A stretch of DNA of 64,000 bases from an uncultured Pseudomonadota bacterium (GTDB lineage Bacteria > Pseudomonadota > Gammaproteobacteria > Burkholderiales > Thiobacillaceae): positions 16,965 through 80,964 of the forward strand of contig CAILNT010000074.1 in the NCBI GenBank assembly GCA_903835655.1. Reading direction: 5' to 3'. The notes below the pieces were generated by a model. It made no database searches. It was not told the origin of the DNA and worked only from the letters and a program-made list of their open reading frames with translations. The translations under genes were made by a program, and so were the position numbers. Each line of letters begins with the position of its first letter. Within the stretch, counting starts at the first letter, position 1. Shown here one piece after another: positions 47,900 to 57,814 of this stretch.

Positions 47900-47905
47900 A
47901 GCCGG

Positions 47906-48514
47906 TCAGTCTTCCACGATCTCCGCGGATTCGATGACGACATTCTCGACCGGCACGTCCTGATGCCCGGCGCGCATGCCGGTGCGTACCTTGCGGATGC
48001 GGTCGACGTTCTCCTTGCCTTCCACCACGCGACCAAACACGCAATAGCCGTAACCTTGCGCGGAGGCCTCGCGGAAGTTGAGGAAGTCGTTATCGGCAAG
48101 ATTGATGAAGAACTGGCTGGAGGCGGAATCAGGGTTGGGGGTACGCGCCATAGCGACGCTGTAAGCCGCGTTCTTGAGGCCGTTGTCGGCTTCGTTGCGG
48201 ATCACTTCCCGTGTGGTTTTCTGTTCCATCTCGGTGGTGAAACCGCCACCCTGGATCATGAAGCCGTCGATGACGCGGTGAAAAATAGTGCCGTTATAAA
48301 AGCCATCGCGAACGTACTGCTCAAAATTGGCAACGGTAACCGGGGCGGCCTTGGCGTCCAGTTCCAGGGTGATGGGTCCGAAGTTGGTTTGCAATTTGAT
48401 CATGGGATGGACTCGATTGGGTTTCTCGGCGGGGGTGGATGCCGCGAGGTTGGCGGCGGTAAGGCTGAGCAGGCAAACAGCCAGGATGAGGCGGGTCAAA
48501 TTCTGAAATGGCAC
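47906..48514 (-). CDS. Cyclophilin-type peptidyl-prolyl isomerase, exported
   Basis: This 202-residue protein has a signal peptide (LTRLILAVCLLSLTAANLAAS) and a cyclophilin domain. FHRVIDGFMIQGGGFT, AMARTPNPDSASSQFFINLADNDFLNF and FGRVVEGKENVDRIRKV carry the catalytic arginine and the binding pocket. It assists protein folding in the periplasm. Many relatives encode separate ppiA and ppiB genes here; only this exported one is seen. Confidence 0.93.
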   Translation of the reverse strand: MPFQNLTRLILAVCLLSLTAANLAASTPAEKPNRVHPMIKLQTNFGPITLELDAKAAPVTVANFEQYVRDGFYNGTIFHRVIDGFMIQGGGFTTEMEQKTTREVIRNEADNGLKNAAYSVAMARTPNPDSASSQFFINLADNDFLNFREASAQGYGYCVFGRVVEGKENVDRIRKVRTGMRAGHQDVPVENVVIESAEIVED

Positions 48515-48517
48515 GGA

Positions 48518-49759
48518 TCAGTGCTGCGCAAGTTGAGTGGACAATTCCGAATTCTTTTCCACGGCGATGCGCCATTGACCCTCTTCCATGCGCCAATAGA
48601 GGCGCTTTCGGCTCAGGCTCGCGAGGCGGTCGCTGCTGTAGCGCTGGGTAAATTCGGCATATGCCATGTTGCTGCCCGGGTAGAGAAACAGGCTGATGTC
48701 TTCCAGTTCCACCTTGATCCACGATTTTTCGACGATGTTGCGGCGTTTTCCGTCCACCCAGCCGCGACCTTCTCCGCGCAGGAAGGCCGCGGTGTAGTGA
48801 CCGAGGAAGCGATCCGCTTCTCGCGCCTGCCAGGAGGTCTGCCAGGAACGCAGACGCGCGAGCAGTTCGCCGCGTTCCTTCTCCCAAGCGACGTGGTCGA
48901 TCCAGTCCGTGCGCTCGGCGATCACGATCGGGGTGGCGCCCGGCTGCACCCAGCGGCTGATTTCCTTCAGGTCCGGATTGGTCACCACGACACAGCCTTC
49001 GCTGGAACGCGGGGGACGGCTATAAGTGTCCGAGGGCACGCCGTGCAGCCAGATTCCGTGGCCGCTGCGACCCTGGATACGGTCCCATTCGTTCGGATAA
49101 TCGATCGGAAAGGCCCCGGCACCATAGAGGTCGGCCAAGCCCTTGCGCGGCAGCTCGCGGGCAATCTGGTATATCCCCATAGGCGTGCGCATGTCGCCCT
49201 CGCTTCGTTTGTCGGTGCCGTTCTTGCCTATGGTCATGTAGAAGTCGGCCTTCAGGTGCGGCTCACCTTCCACATTTTCGAACAGGTAGAGCCGGGCGCG
49301 CGAGGCGTCGGCGAGCAGGGCATATTTCTGCTCCGGAGCCAATTGCAGAATCTGTCGCGGCAACTGCGCCGTATCCGGCTGGTCGATGTAGCGCAGCAGG
49401 CGTACCCGAGCCTCGTCGCGCAGCCCGGACAGGGATTGCGCCGAGGTTGCGGTCGGGAAGGCCACAGTGCCGATGCCCGAAAGCGGTCGCGACCGCGCCA
49501 TCAAGAGATCCCCCTTGATCAGGTGCGCGAGCTTGAAGTCGGGACGCAGTGAAATGACCCGGTTGACCTCCCGCAGCGCATCATCGAGGCGGTTACTGCG
49601 GATATCCTGGATCGACTTGGCGATCATGGCGTCGGGCGTGGGCAGATAGCGCGCCATGTCGGCACCGGCCAGCAGCAGGGGCTTGTCGCCCTCGGCCCCC
49701 ACCAACCCGGGCAGGAACGCGACCAGGCACAGCGCGAGTCGGAATATCCACTTACCCAT
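48518..49759 (-). CDS. YkuD-type L,D-transpeptidase
   Basis: This 413-residue exported protein has a signal peptide (WIFRLALCLVAFLPGLVGAE) and a helical TPR-like N-terminal part (SIQDIRSNRLDDALREVNRVISLRPDFKLAH). The YkuD domain carries the HG...SxGC motif (IWLHGVPS...SSEGCVVV), and the C-terminus has an NTF2-like segment. It cross-links or anchors peptidoglycan. ATG 49759 is preferred over a TTG that overlaps the upstream stop. Confidence 0.9.
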   Translation of the reverse strand: MGKWIFRLALCLVAFLPGLVGAEGDKPLLLAGADMARYLPTPDAMIAKSIQDIRSNRLDDALREVNRVISLRPDFKLAHLIKGDLLMARSRPLSGIGTVAFPTATSAQSLSGLRDEARVRLLRYIDQPDTAQLPRQILQLAPEQKYALLADASRARLYLFENVEGEPHLKADFYMTIGKNGTDKRSEGDMRTPMGIYQIARELPRKGLADLYGAGAFPIDYPNEWDRIQGRSGHGIWLHGVPSDTYSRPPRSSEGCVVVTNPDLKEISRWVQPGATPIVIAERTDWIDHVAWEKERGELLARLRSWQTSWQAREADRFLGHYTAAFLRGEGRGWVDGKRRNIVEKSWIKVELEDISLFLYPGSNMAYAEFTQRYSSDRLASLSRKRLYWRMEEGQWRIAVEKNSELSTQLAQH

Positions 49760-49764
49760 GCGTG

Positions 49765-50835
49765 TCAACGCTCCTCGACGATTTTCCAGTCGTCACCCTC
49801 TTTTTCCAGGAACAGCATTTTCCTGTCCCTGGAGCGGACGAGATTGGAAACATAATGCTGTTCGAAACTGACCTTGGCCGGCGCATTCTCGCCCGGTATT
49901 TCGACCTTGACCCTGTCCAACTGCACCTTGACGAACCTGGGACGGGTGACCCGCGCCTTGCGTTCTGTCTCCCACTGCGCACGGTCCCGGCCGCCCGGCA
50001 CCTTGAAATCCTTGCCATAGAAGGCAAGATAGGCCGTGGAATCGCGCTTTCCCCACGCTTCGGCCCAGGCGCGCACGGTGCGCTCGATCTCCGCGGTAGC
50101 GGCCGCATCACCAGCTTTGGCCACCCCTTTCTCCACCGGCGCGACCGGCTCCGGCACCTTGACCGGCTCCGTCTTGTCGACCGCGGTTTCGGACCGGGTC
50201 GGCAACGGCTGCGGGCGCACCGGTTCCGCGGCCGGGCCAGTCACTTTTGCGAGCTGCCCGGTCTTGCGCGGCCCCGCTTTGGACGCGGCCTTCCCCTTGG
50301 TGGCATCCGACACCGGCACAGGAGTGAAAATTTCGCGGATCATCGCCAGCTTGGTCAGCGCTGAGGTATTCGATTTGTCCAGTTGTAGCGCCTTGTCATA
50401 GGATTGCGAAGCCATCTTGGCATAGATGTCGCCCAGGTTCTCGTGCGCGGTGGCATAGCTTGGATGAGTGCGGATCGCCATTTCCAAGCTGTTCTTGGCG
50501 CGGTCGTACTGACCCTGGGCCGCGTAGAGCACGGCCAGATTGTTGTAAGGCTCGGGCAGCTCGGGATAATCCTCGGTCAGATCGGTGAACACCTTGATCG
50601 CATCGATCTGGCGATTCAACTCGGTGAGGATCAATCCCTTGAGGAATCGCCCCTGGGCGTCCTTGGGGTTGGCCGCCAGCAAGGCATTCACTTTTTCCAG
50701 GGCCGCGGCATTATTGCCCTGGCGGAAAACCTGACTGACATCCTGAATGCTGGGGACCGCAGCAAGCGCCGCGACGGGGAACCAGGCGAGCAGGAGGACG
50801 ATGGGTAGGGTGCGGGAGAAACGGGATAGGACCAT
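49765..50835 (-). CDS. Exported TPR protein
   Basis: This 356-residue protein is counted from ATG 50835. Signal peptide to about residue 26 (LLAWFPVAALAAV), then three or four TPR units (PKDAQGRFLKGLILTELN, PELPEPYNNLAVLYAAQGQYDRAKNSLEMAI, YATAHENLGDIYAKMA), a Pro/Glu linker and an NTF2-like C-terminal domain (EIERTVRAWAEAWGKRDSTAYLAFY). It precedes the L,D-transpeptidase by 5 bases, and both carry TPR-like and NTF2-like parts, so they may form an envelope complex. Confidence 0.85.
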   Translation of the reverse strand: MVLSRFSRTLPIVLLLAWFPVAALAAVPSIQDVSQVFRQGNNAAALEKVNALLAANPKDAQGRFLKGLILTELNRQIDAIKVFTDLTEDYPELPEPYNNLAVLYAAQGQYDRAKNSLEMAIRTHPSYATAHENLGDIYAKMASQSYDKALQLDKSNTSALTKLAMIREIFTPVPVSDATKGKAASKAGPRKTGQLAKVTGPAAEPVRPQPLPTRSETAVDKTEPVKVPEPVAPVEKGVAKAGDAAATAEIERTVRAWAEAWGKRDSTAYLAFYGKDFKVPGGRDRAQWETERKARVTRPRFVKVQLDRVKVEIPGENAPAKVSFEQHYVSNLVRSRDRKMLFLEKEGDDWKIVEER

Positions 50836-50970
50836 GTGTGCTAAGCTTTTCGCGGTTTTTGCGGTTGGTGGAGTATGCCCCAAGCCGCGTGGATTCTAGC
50901 CCCCGCAGGGCGCATTGCAAAATCACGCCCCCCCACCCTGCGGCTTTTCCCCTCCCCTCACGACCAGACC

Positions 50971-52629
<1,659 letters not shown>

Positions 52630-52723
52630 TCGCTCCTGCGTCGCTCGAGATGCTCAAGCTTCAAGGCATAAGCAAGCTTGAATCTTGGCTATCGCCTCTT
52701 GGACCTTGCCCCCTACCCTGATC

Positions 52724-54097
52724 ATGCTGACCCTGCACAACACCCTCACCCGCAAGAAAGAAGAGTTCGTCCCCATCGTGCCCGGCCAGGTGCGCATGTA
52801 TGTCTGCGGCATGACGGTGTACGACTACTGCCATCTGGGCCACGCTCGGGTACTGGTGGTGTTCGACATGATCACCCGCTGGCTGCGCGCCTGTGGTTAT
52901 GAAGTCACCTATGTCCGCAACATCACCGACATCGACGACAAAATCATCAAGCGAGCCTTCGATAACGGCGAGGCGTTCACCGCGTTGACCCAGCGCTTCA
53001 TCGATGCCATGCACGAGGACAGCGCCGCCCTGGGCGTCCTGCCGCCCAACCACGAACCGCGCGCCACGGAATACGTCGGCAGGATGCTAGCCATGATCCA
53101 GACCCTGATCGAGCGCGAACACGCCTATGCGGCAGGCAACGGCGACGTCTATTACTCGGTCGAAAGTTTCCCGACATACGGCCGCCTGTCCGGCAAGACC
53201 CTGGAAGATCTGCGCGCCGGCGAGCGGGTCGAGATCGACCCATACAAGCGCGACCCTATGGATTTCGTGCTATGGAAGGCGGCCAAGCCGAATGAGCCCT
53301 CCTGGCCTTCGCCCTGGGGGCCTGGACGGCCTGGCTGGCACATCGAATGCTCGGCCATGGGTAGCGACCTGCTGGGCAACCATTTCGACATCCACGGCGG
53401 TGGTCAGGATCTCCAGTTTCCCCACCACGAAAACGAGATCGCCCAGAGCGAAGGTGCGCACGCCTGCAAGTACGTCAATTACTGGTTGCACAACGGCTTC
53501 GTCCGGGTAGACGACGAGAAGATGTCGAAGAGCCTGGGCAACTTCTTCAGCATCCGCGAGGTGCTGGAGAAATACGATGCCGAAGTCGTGCGATTTTTCA
53601 TTCTGCGCGCACACTACCGCAGCCCGCTCAACTACTCCGACCAGCATCTGGACGACGCGAAAGCAGCGCTGAACCGGCTCTATACCGCCTTACGCGGAAT
53701 CCCAGCAGGAGCGCAAGAAATCGACTGGATCGCGGTGCAGCCCGCCCGCTTCAAGGAGGCGATGGACGATGATTTCAATACCCCCGAGGCGCTCGCCGTC
53801 CTCTTCGAACTCGCCGCCGACTTGAACAAGAGCCGTGACCCCGACCAGGCCAACCTGCTCAGGGCACTCGGCGGCACGCTGGGACTGCTGCAACGCGACC
53901 CGGAAATCTACCTGCAAGCCGGCTCTGGGGCAGCCAGCAACCACACCCCGGAACGCATCCAGGCTTGCATCGAAGAACGCCTCGCCGCCCGCAAGGCCCG
54001 CGACTTCAAGCGCTCCGATGCCATCCGTGACGAGCTCAAGGCCGCCGGCATCGTCCTGGAAGATGGGGCGCAGGGGACGACATGGCGGCGAGAATGA
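52724..54097 (+). CDS. cysS: Cysteinyl-tRNA synthetase
   Basis: This 457-residue class I enzyme has the Zn ligand and HIGH-like motif [27 protein letters not shown] and [11 protein letters not shown] for zinc binding, and KMSKSLGNF. The C-terminal helical domain ([25 protein letters not shown]) is complete. It follows glnS by 94 bases and precedes tRNA-Asn. Confidence 0.97.
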   Translation: MLTLHNTLTRKKEEFVPIVPGQVRMYVCGMTVYDYCHLGHARVLVVFDMITRWLRACGYEVTYVRNITDIDDKIIKRAFDNGEAFTALTQRFIDAMHEDSAALGVLPPNHEPRATEYVGRMLAMIQTLIEREHAYAAGNGDVYYSVESFPTYGRLSGKTLEDLRAGERVEIDPYKRDPMDFVLWKAAKPNEPSWPSPWGPGRPGWHIECSAMGSDLLGNHFDIHGGGQDLQFPHHENEIAQSEGAHACKYVNYWLHNGFVRVDDEKMSKSLGNFFSIREVLEKYDAEVVRFFILRAHYRSPLNYSDQHLDDAKAALNRLYTALRGIPAGAQEIDWIAVQPARFKEAMDDDFNTPEALAVLFELAADLNKSRDPDQANLLRALGGTLGLLQRDPEIYLQAGSGAASNHTPERIQACIEERLAARKARDFKRSDAIRDELKAAGIVLEDGAQGTTWRRE

Positions 54098-54249
54098 TGC
54101 GTCCTACTGGGGAGGCTCGACGCTCACGCCACTTGCGAACAGCCTCAAGTACGCCCTGAGGAGCGCGATCGAACGCGCAATAAACGTCTGCAAGCACTCC
54201 GGAAGATTGACCAACAGGCGCGCCGCATGTAGCATAGTCGCCTCTCAAT

Positions 54250-54325
54250 TCCCCGATAGCTCAGTTGGTAGAGCAACGGACTGTTAATCCGTGTGTCCCT
54301 GGTTCGAGTCCAGGTCGGGGAGCCA
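54250..54325 (+). tRNA. tRNA-Asn (GTT anticodon)
   Basis: A complete 76-base cloverleaf with the acceptor TCCCCGA/TCGGGGA, D-loop AGCTCAGTTGGTAGAGC, anticodon GTT in ACTGTTAAT, T-loop GGTTCGAGTCC and encoded 3' CCA. It is preceded by a typical gap after cysS and followed by a terminator. Confidence 0.97.
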
Positions 54326-54342
54326 GAAAATCAAAGACTTAG

Positions 54343-54364
54343 GCTCGCTTACGCGGGCTTTTTT
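54343..54364 (+). terminator. Intrinsic terminator after tRNA-Asn
   Basis: A 6-bp stem (GCTCGC/GCGGGC, one G-U pair) with a 4-base loop is followed by six Ts, 17 bases after the tRNA 3' end. Confidence 0.85.
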
Positions 54365-54376
54365 CTTGTGTTGTTA

Positions 54377-54415
54377 GACGCCATCTTAGACGTGTCTAAG
54401 ATGGGCACTGGCGTC
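54377..54415. repeat. Long inverted repeat after tRNA-Asn
   Basis: A perfect 9-bp inverted repeat (CATCTTAGA/TCTAAGATG, loop CGTG, 54382-54403) sits inside a second one (GACGCCA at 54377 with TGGCGTC at 54409). A third copy of TGACGCCA lies at 54422. Possible protein-binding or recombination site; no repeat of the tRNA 3' end was found nearby to prove an attachment site. Confidence 0.5.
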
Positions 54416-54667
54416 GTCTACTGACGCCAATCGAGACCCTCGATCCACGCATTGAACAACTTCTGTACCCGGGCGAAGCTGTGCAAACGCGAGCCGTCGA
54501 AGGGATGACCACGTTGAGCTTGCCTCACGTGTGGACAAGTCGCAAAGTTTCGACCGGGCGATTTCGGTTCAAATCGGTGCGATCCAAAGCGCTGAATGAA
54601 AGGCATGACTCCATGTCTACACGTGGGCGGTTGGGTGGACCAAGCACACTTGCAAAAGTAGTGGCGA
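54416..54667. other. Stretch with no convincing gene
   Basis: From the tRNA-Asn inverted repeat to the addA-like stop, no frame with family features or a good start was seen. Short frames on both strands exist but lack coding character. It may hold degraded sequence. Confidence 0.4.
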
Positions 54668-57600
54668 TTACCCCAACTCGATCCTCGCCGCACCTCCTGA
54701 TACAGGGAAGTACAACCAGCACTCCAATACGGGTAAATCTGTCGCCTTCTCCAGCGCATCGCTATATGCCGCCAGTTGGCCCGAATGAATTTGGGCTACC
54801 CTCCCCCACTTTTCTGGTCCCTGAGGAGCGGATTTATGGTCCAGAAGAATCCAGCCGCCGTGGGTTTCCAGCAGGAGATCGATCCGTCCCTGCATGATCT
54901 GGCCATTGTCCAGAATGGCCTCGACTGGAATCTCTGCATGGCGTTTTGCATCCGGCCAGCGACCTGCCAACCAGTGATCCAGGGCTGCGATCTGTGCCAG
55001 AACTGCGCCAGCGGCAACGACATCACCCACCCCATAGCCTGCAAGAATTTCGCTCACTTCCCCCTGGGTAATGGGTGCACCGGAGTCAGTCATCGCCGCC
55101 GCGATGCAGGCGTGTAGGGCGGTGCCGAGTCGGTCCATGTCGACCCCGGCAGACAGAGCAATCCGTTCGCCGATGCGATGCTGTTCCGCCACCTTGCAGG
55201 GGGCCGGCATGGCGGTGGAGGGGTTGAAGGACAAGGGCAGCCCGTTCCTGTGCGTTCCTGGCGTCGCGAACCAGTACATCGCTGGATTGGCGGGGATGGC
55301 TGGTGCGAAGGCTTCGGTCGGGTTCAGTTCCCAGTGGAGGCTGTCGATCTTCATGCCTGCGGGTGGCTTGATCGCGCCGTCCGGTTTAGCCGGCAGCAGC
55401 CATGGTGCCTCCAAAGTCTCCAGCCATTCTCCACTCGGACTACGACTGGAACGAGCGAGAATCAACAGGTCGCGGGCACGAGTCATGCTCACATACAGCA
55501 GCCTTCTGCCCTCCTCAATGGCCGCCGAATGGAAGCCTTGTGCCGCGGCACTCAGTGAGATCTCGTCGGCGATGGCGACCTTGCTTTGCTTGCCGAAAGG
55601 CCATGGCCAGTAGCGAATGAAGCGGTCATGGAGCGGGGCCTGGACATCGATGGACCCGCGCGAGGCGGCGGAAATCCCCCAGAGCCGGTCCTTCAGTTTG
55701 GCGTTGAGGTCGGTGAGGATCACCACCGGCCATTCCAGGCCCTTGGCGGCGTGGTGGGTCATGACTTTCACCGCGTCGATGGCTGGTTGCGCCAGGGCAT
55801 CCCGGCCGGCGGTGGCGGTGCCCCCGAGCCACAGAATCAAGCCGGAAATGGACGCGGCATGCTGAGCGCAGCGGCAGATGTCTTCGTATTGCGCGGCCAG
55901 GGCCAGCAGGGCCTCGAGGTTGGCCAGGCGGGTGCGTGCCACAGCCGTATTCTGTTTCCAGCGCAGCACCCGGCTGGGCAGATCACATCCTGTCATCACC
56001 TGTTGCAGCGCCTCGCGCGGCGCCAGCAATGGCAGTGCGGCGCGCATCTGCGCCAGGGTGGCCAGCAGCGGGTGGGCGTCTGCGCCCTCTTCCCGCCAGG
56101 TGTCACGCGCGCCACCGGCCTGCAGATGGTGCAGACGATCCAGCAGCCAGGTTTCCGGTTCCGCGCCATCGGCCAGTGCCATGATTTCTGCCGAAGCGAT
56201 GGTGTCAGACGGGTCGTTGAGCCGCCGCAGGCAGGCCATCGCCAGCACGGCTTCCGGAGTAGCAAGCAAACCGGGCTGAGTGGTAGCTGTGGGAATCGCT
56301 GCCGCACGCAAACTGCTGGCGATTTCCAGCACGTTGTCGTTAAGGCGGCACAGGATGGTGATGTCACCCAGCCGTAGCGGTCGGGAGGTCTTGGTTTCCG
56401 GGTCGAGAACCTGAGTGTCGGAATCCAGCAGTTTACGAATACCGCACGCCAGTGCAGCCGCTTCCTGGCTCTTGTTCTTGCCGCCCAACAGCCAGTTGCC
56501 GAACACCGGGCCATCCAGTTTTTCCTCGCGTTTGGCTGTGAGTTGGATCGACTTGGCTTCCATCGTACTGGCAAAGGCGACGGTGAAGACTTCATTGACC
56601 AGTTGAACCAGGCCGGGCCGTGAACGCCAGGAGTCGTCGAGTATTTCCGGTTCATGACCCCAACCGCGCACCGCTTGCAACACAGCTTCCATCAGAGCGG
56701 TATCGCTGCCGCGGAAACCGTAGATAGCCTGCTTGATGTCGCCCACCCAGATGGTCTCGCGAGCAAACTGCGCGAGCTTGAGAAACAGCGCCAGCTGGAT
56801 CGGGCTGGTGTCCTGGAATTCATCCACCAGCAGCAATTCCAGTTCTTCCGTGAGGGTAGCGGCTACGCCAGGTTCCTCCAGCACCTTGAGCAACAGGTGC
56901 TCCTGGTCGGTAAAGTCCACCGCGCCCATTTCTCGTTTGCGCTCGGCGTAGAACGCCAGGGCCTGGGCGCAGAGGGCAAACATCTGACTCAAATAAGCGG
57001 TAATGTCCGCATGCAGGTCGGGATGCTCCGCCACCCGAGCAGCAAGACCGTTGATGGGATCGGCCAGTGGGTGTGCCGCCACCTCCGGCAAGGATTTCGC
57101 CAGCTTGTACCAGTCGCTCCAGGGCAAGGTGCCGCTGCTCAGGCCACGTTGCACCTCTTCGACCAGGCGCAGATATTCATTGGTGTTTTTCTTCCCTCCT
57201 TCGGCCACTACTGAGAGCGCGGGCAGGCCATTGGCGATGGCCGCGAGCAGTGCCTGGGTCAAATATTTCTTCACCGGTTTGGGAAAGTGGCCCAGCAAAT
57301 CGGCCGCGTTCCCGGCGCCGAAGCTGGCCATCTCCGCCGGGGCGACGTCGTTGGCGCGTGCCTGGTTGATCAGCTCGTGCAATTCCGAGCGCCAGTCATC
57401 GATACTCAGACGATGGGCGAGGGTCCAGAGCGCGCCGGCTTGCGGGCCATCCAGCACCGAGTCGATGGCCTGCTTCACCAGCAGCGCGGCCTGGGCTTCC
57501 TCCAGTACCTGCTGCTGGGTCGCCAGGCCGGCTTCGAAGGCGAAGCGCTCCAGCAAGCCGCCACATACGCTGTTCACGGTGCCAATGCGGGCCTGGCCCA

Positions 57601-57811
57601 TGGAATTGGCCAGGCGTTGCACCCTCTGCGTGAGGAGGTGGGAACGCACCCGCTCACGCAGTTCGGTGGCCGCCTTCTTGGTGAAAGTGGTGGCGATCAC
57701 CCCGGCTGGGCGCAGTTCGCCCGCCGTCAGCTTCTCATGGAGGATCTGGGTCAGGCGATACGTCTTGCCGCTGCCTGCCCCGGCGCTGATGAAATGAATG
57801 TTACCGGTCAT
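54668..57811 (-). CDS. AddA/RecB-like helicase-nuclease
   Basis: This 1047-residue UvrD-superfamily helicase with a C-terminal RecB-type nuclease processes double-strand DNA ends. Motif I ISAGAGSGKTYRL (~8-20), motif II LLVDEFQDTSPIQ, motif III WVGDIKQAIYGFRGSD, motif V VMTHHAAKGLEWPVV and motif VI LLYVSMTRARDLL are present. The nuclease part (~900-1040) has MQGRIDLLLETHGGWILLDHKS and HSGQLAAYSDAL, with the catalytic Asp-Lys and Gln-x3-Tyr set intact. It starts 3 bases after the AddB-like gene, so the two are surely partners. Betaproteobacterial relatives act instead of RecBCD. Confidence 0.88.
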   Translation of the reverse strand: MTGNIHFISAGAGSGKTYRLTQILHEKLTAGELRPAGVIATTFTKKAATELRERVRSHLLTQRVQRLANSMGQARIGTVNSVCGGLLERFAFEAGLATQQQVLEEAQAALLVKQAIDSVLDGPQAGALWTLAHRLSIDDWRSELHELINQARANDVAPAEMASFGAGNAADLLGHFPKPVKKYLTQALLAAIANGLPALSVVAEGGKKNTNEYLRLVEEVQRGLSSGTLPWSDWYKLAKSLPEVAAHPLADPINGLAARVAEHPDLHADITAYLSQMFALCAQALAFYAERKREMGAVDFTDQEHLLLKVLEEPGVAATLTEELELLLVDEFQDTSPIQLALFLKLAQFARETIWVGDIKQAIYGFRGSDTALMEAVLQAVRGWGHEPEILDDSWRSRPGLVQLVNEVFTVAFASTMEAKSIQLTAKREEKLDGPVFGNWLLGGKNKSQEAAALACGIRKLLDSDTQVLDPETKTSRPLRLGDITILCRLNDNVLEIASSLRAAAIPTATTQPGLLATPEAVLAMACLRRLNDPSDTIASAEIMALADGAEPETWLLDRLHHLQAGGARDTWREEGADAHPLLATLAQMRAALPLLAPREALQQVMTGCDLPSRVLRWKQNTAVARTRLANLEALLALAAQYEDICRCAQHAASISGLILWLGGTATAGRDALAQPAIDAVKVMTHHAAKGLEWPVVILTDLNAKLKDRLWGISAASRGSIDVQAPLHDRFIRYWPWPFGKQSKVAIADEISLSAAAQGFHSAAIEEGRRLLYVSMTRARDLLILARSSRSPSGEWLETLEAPWLLPAKPDGAIKPPAGMKIDSLHWELNPTEAFAPAIPANPAMYWFATPGTHRNGLPLSFNPSTAMPAPCKVAEQHRIGERIALSAGVDMDRLGTALHACIAAAMTDSGAPITQGEVSEILAGYGVGDVVAAGAVLAQIAALDHWLAGRWPDAKRHAEIPVEAILDNGQIMQGRIDLLLETHGGWILLDHKSAPQGPEKWGRVAQIHSGQLAAYSDALEKATDLPVLECWLYFPVSGGAARIELG

Positions 57812-57814
57812 GAT

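Noticed and set aside
54418..54759. Minus-strand frame near the end of the addA-like gene
   Set aside because: It overlaps the addA-like gene, is arginine- and proline-rich and lacks recognisable family features.
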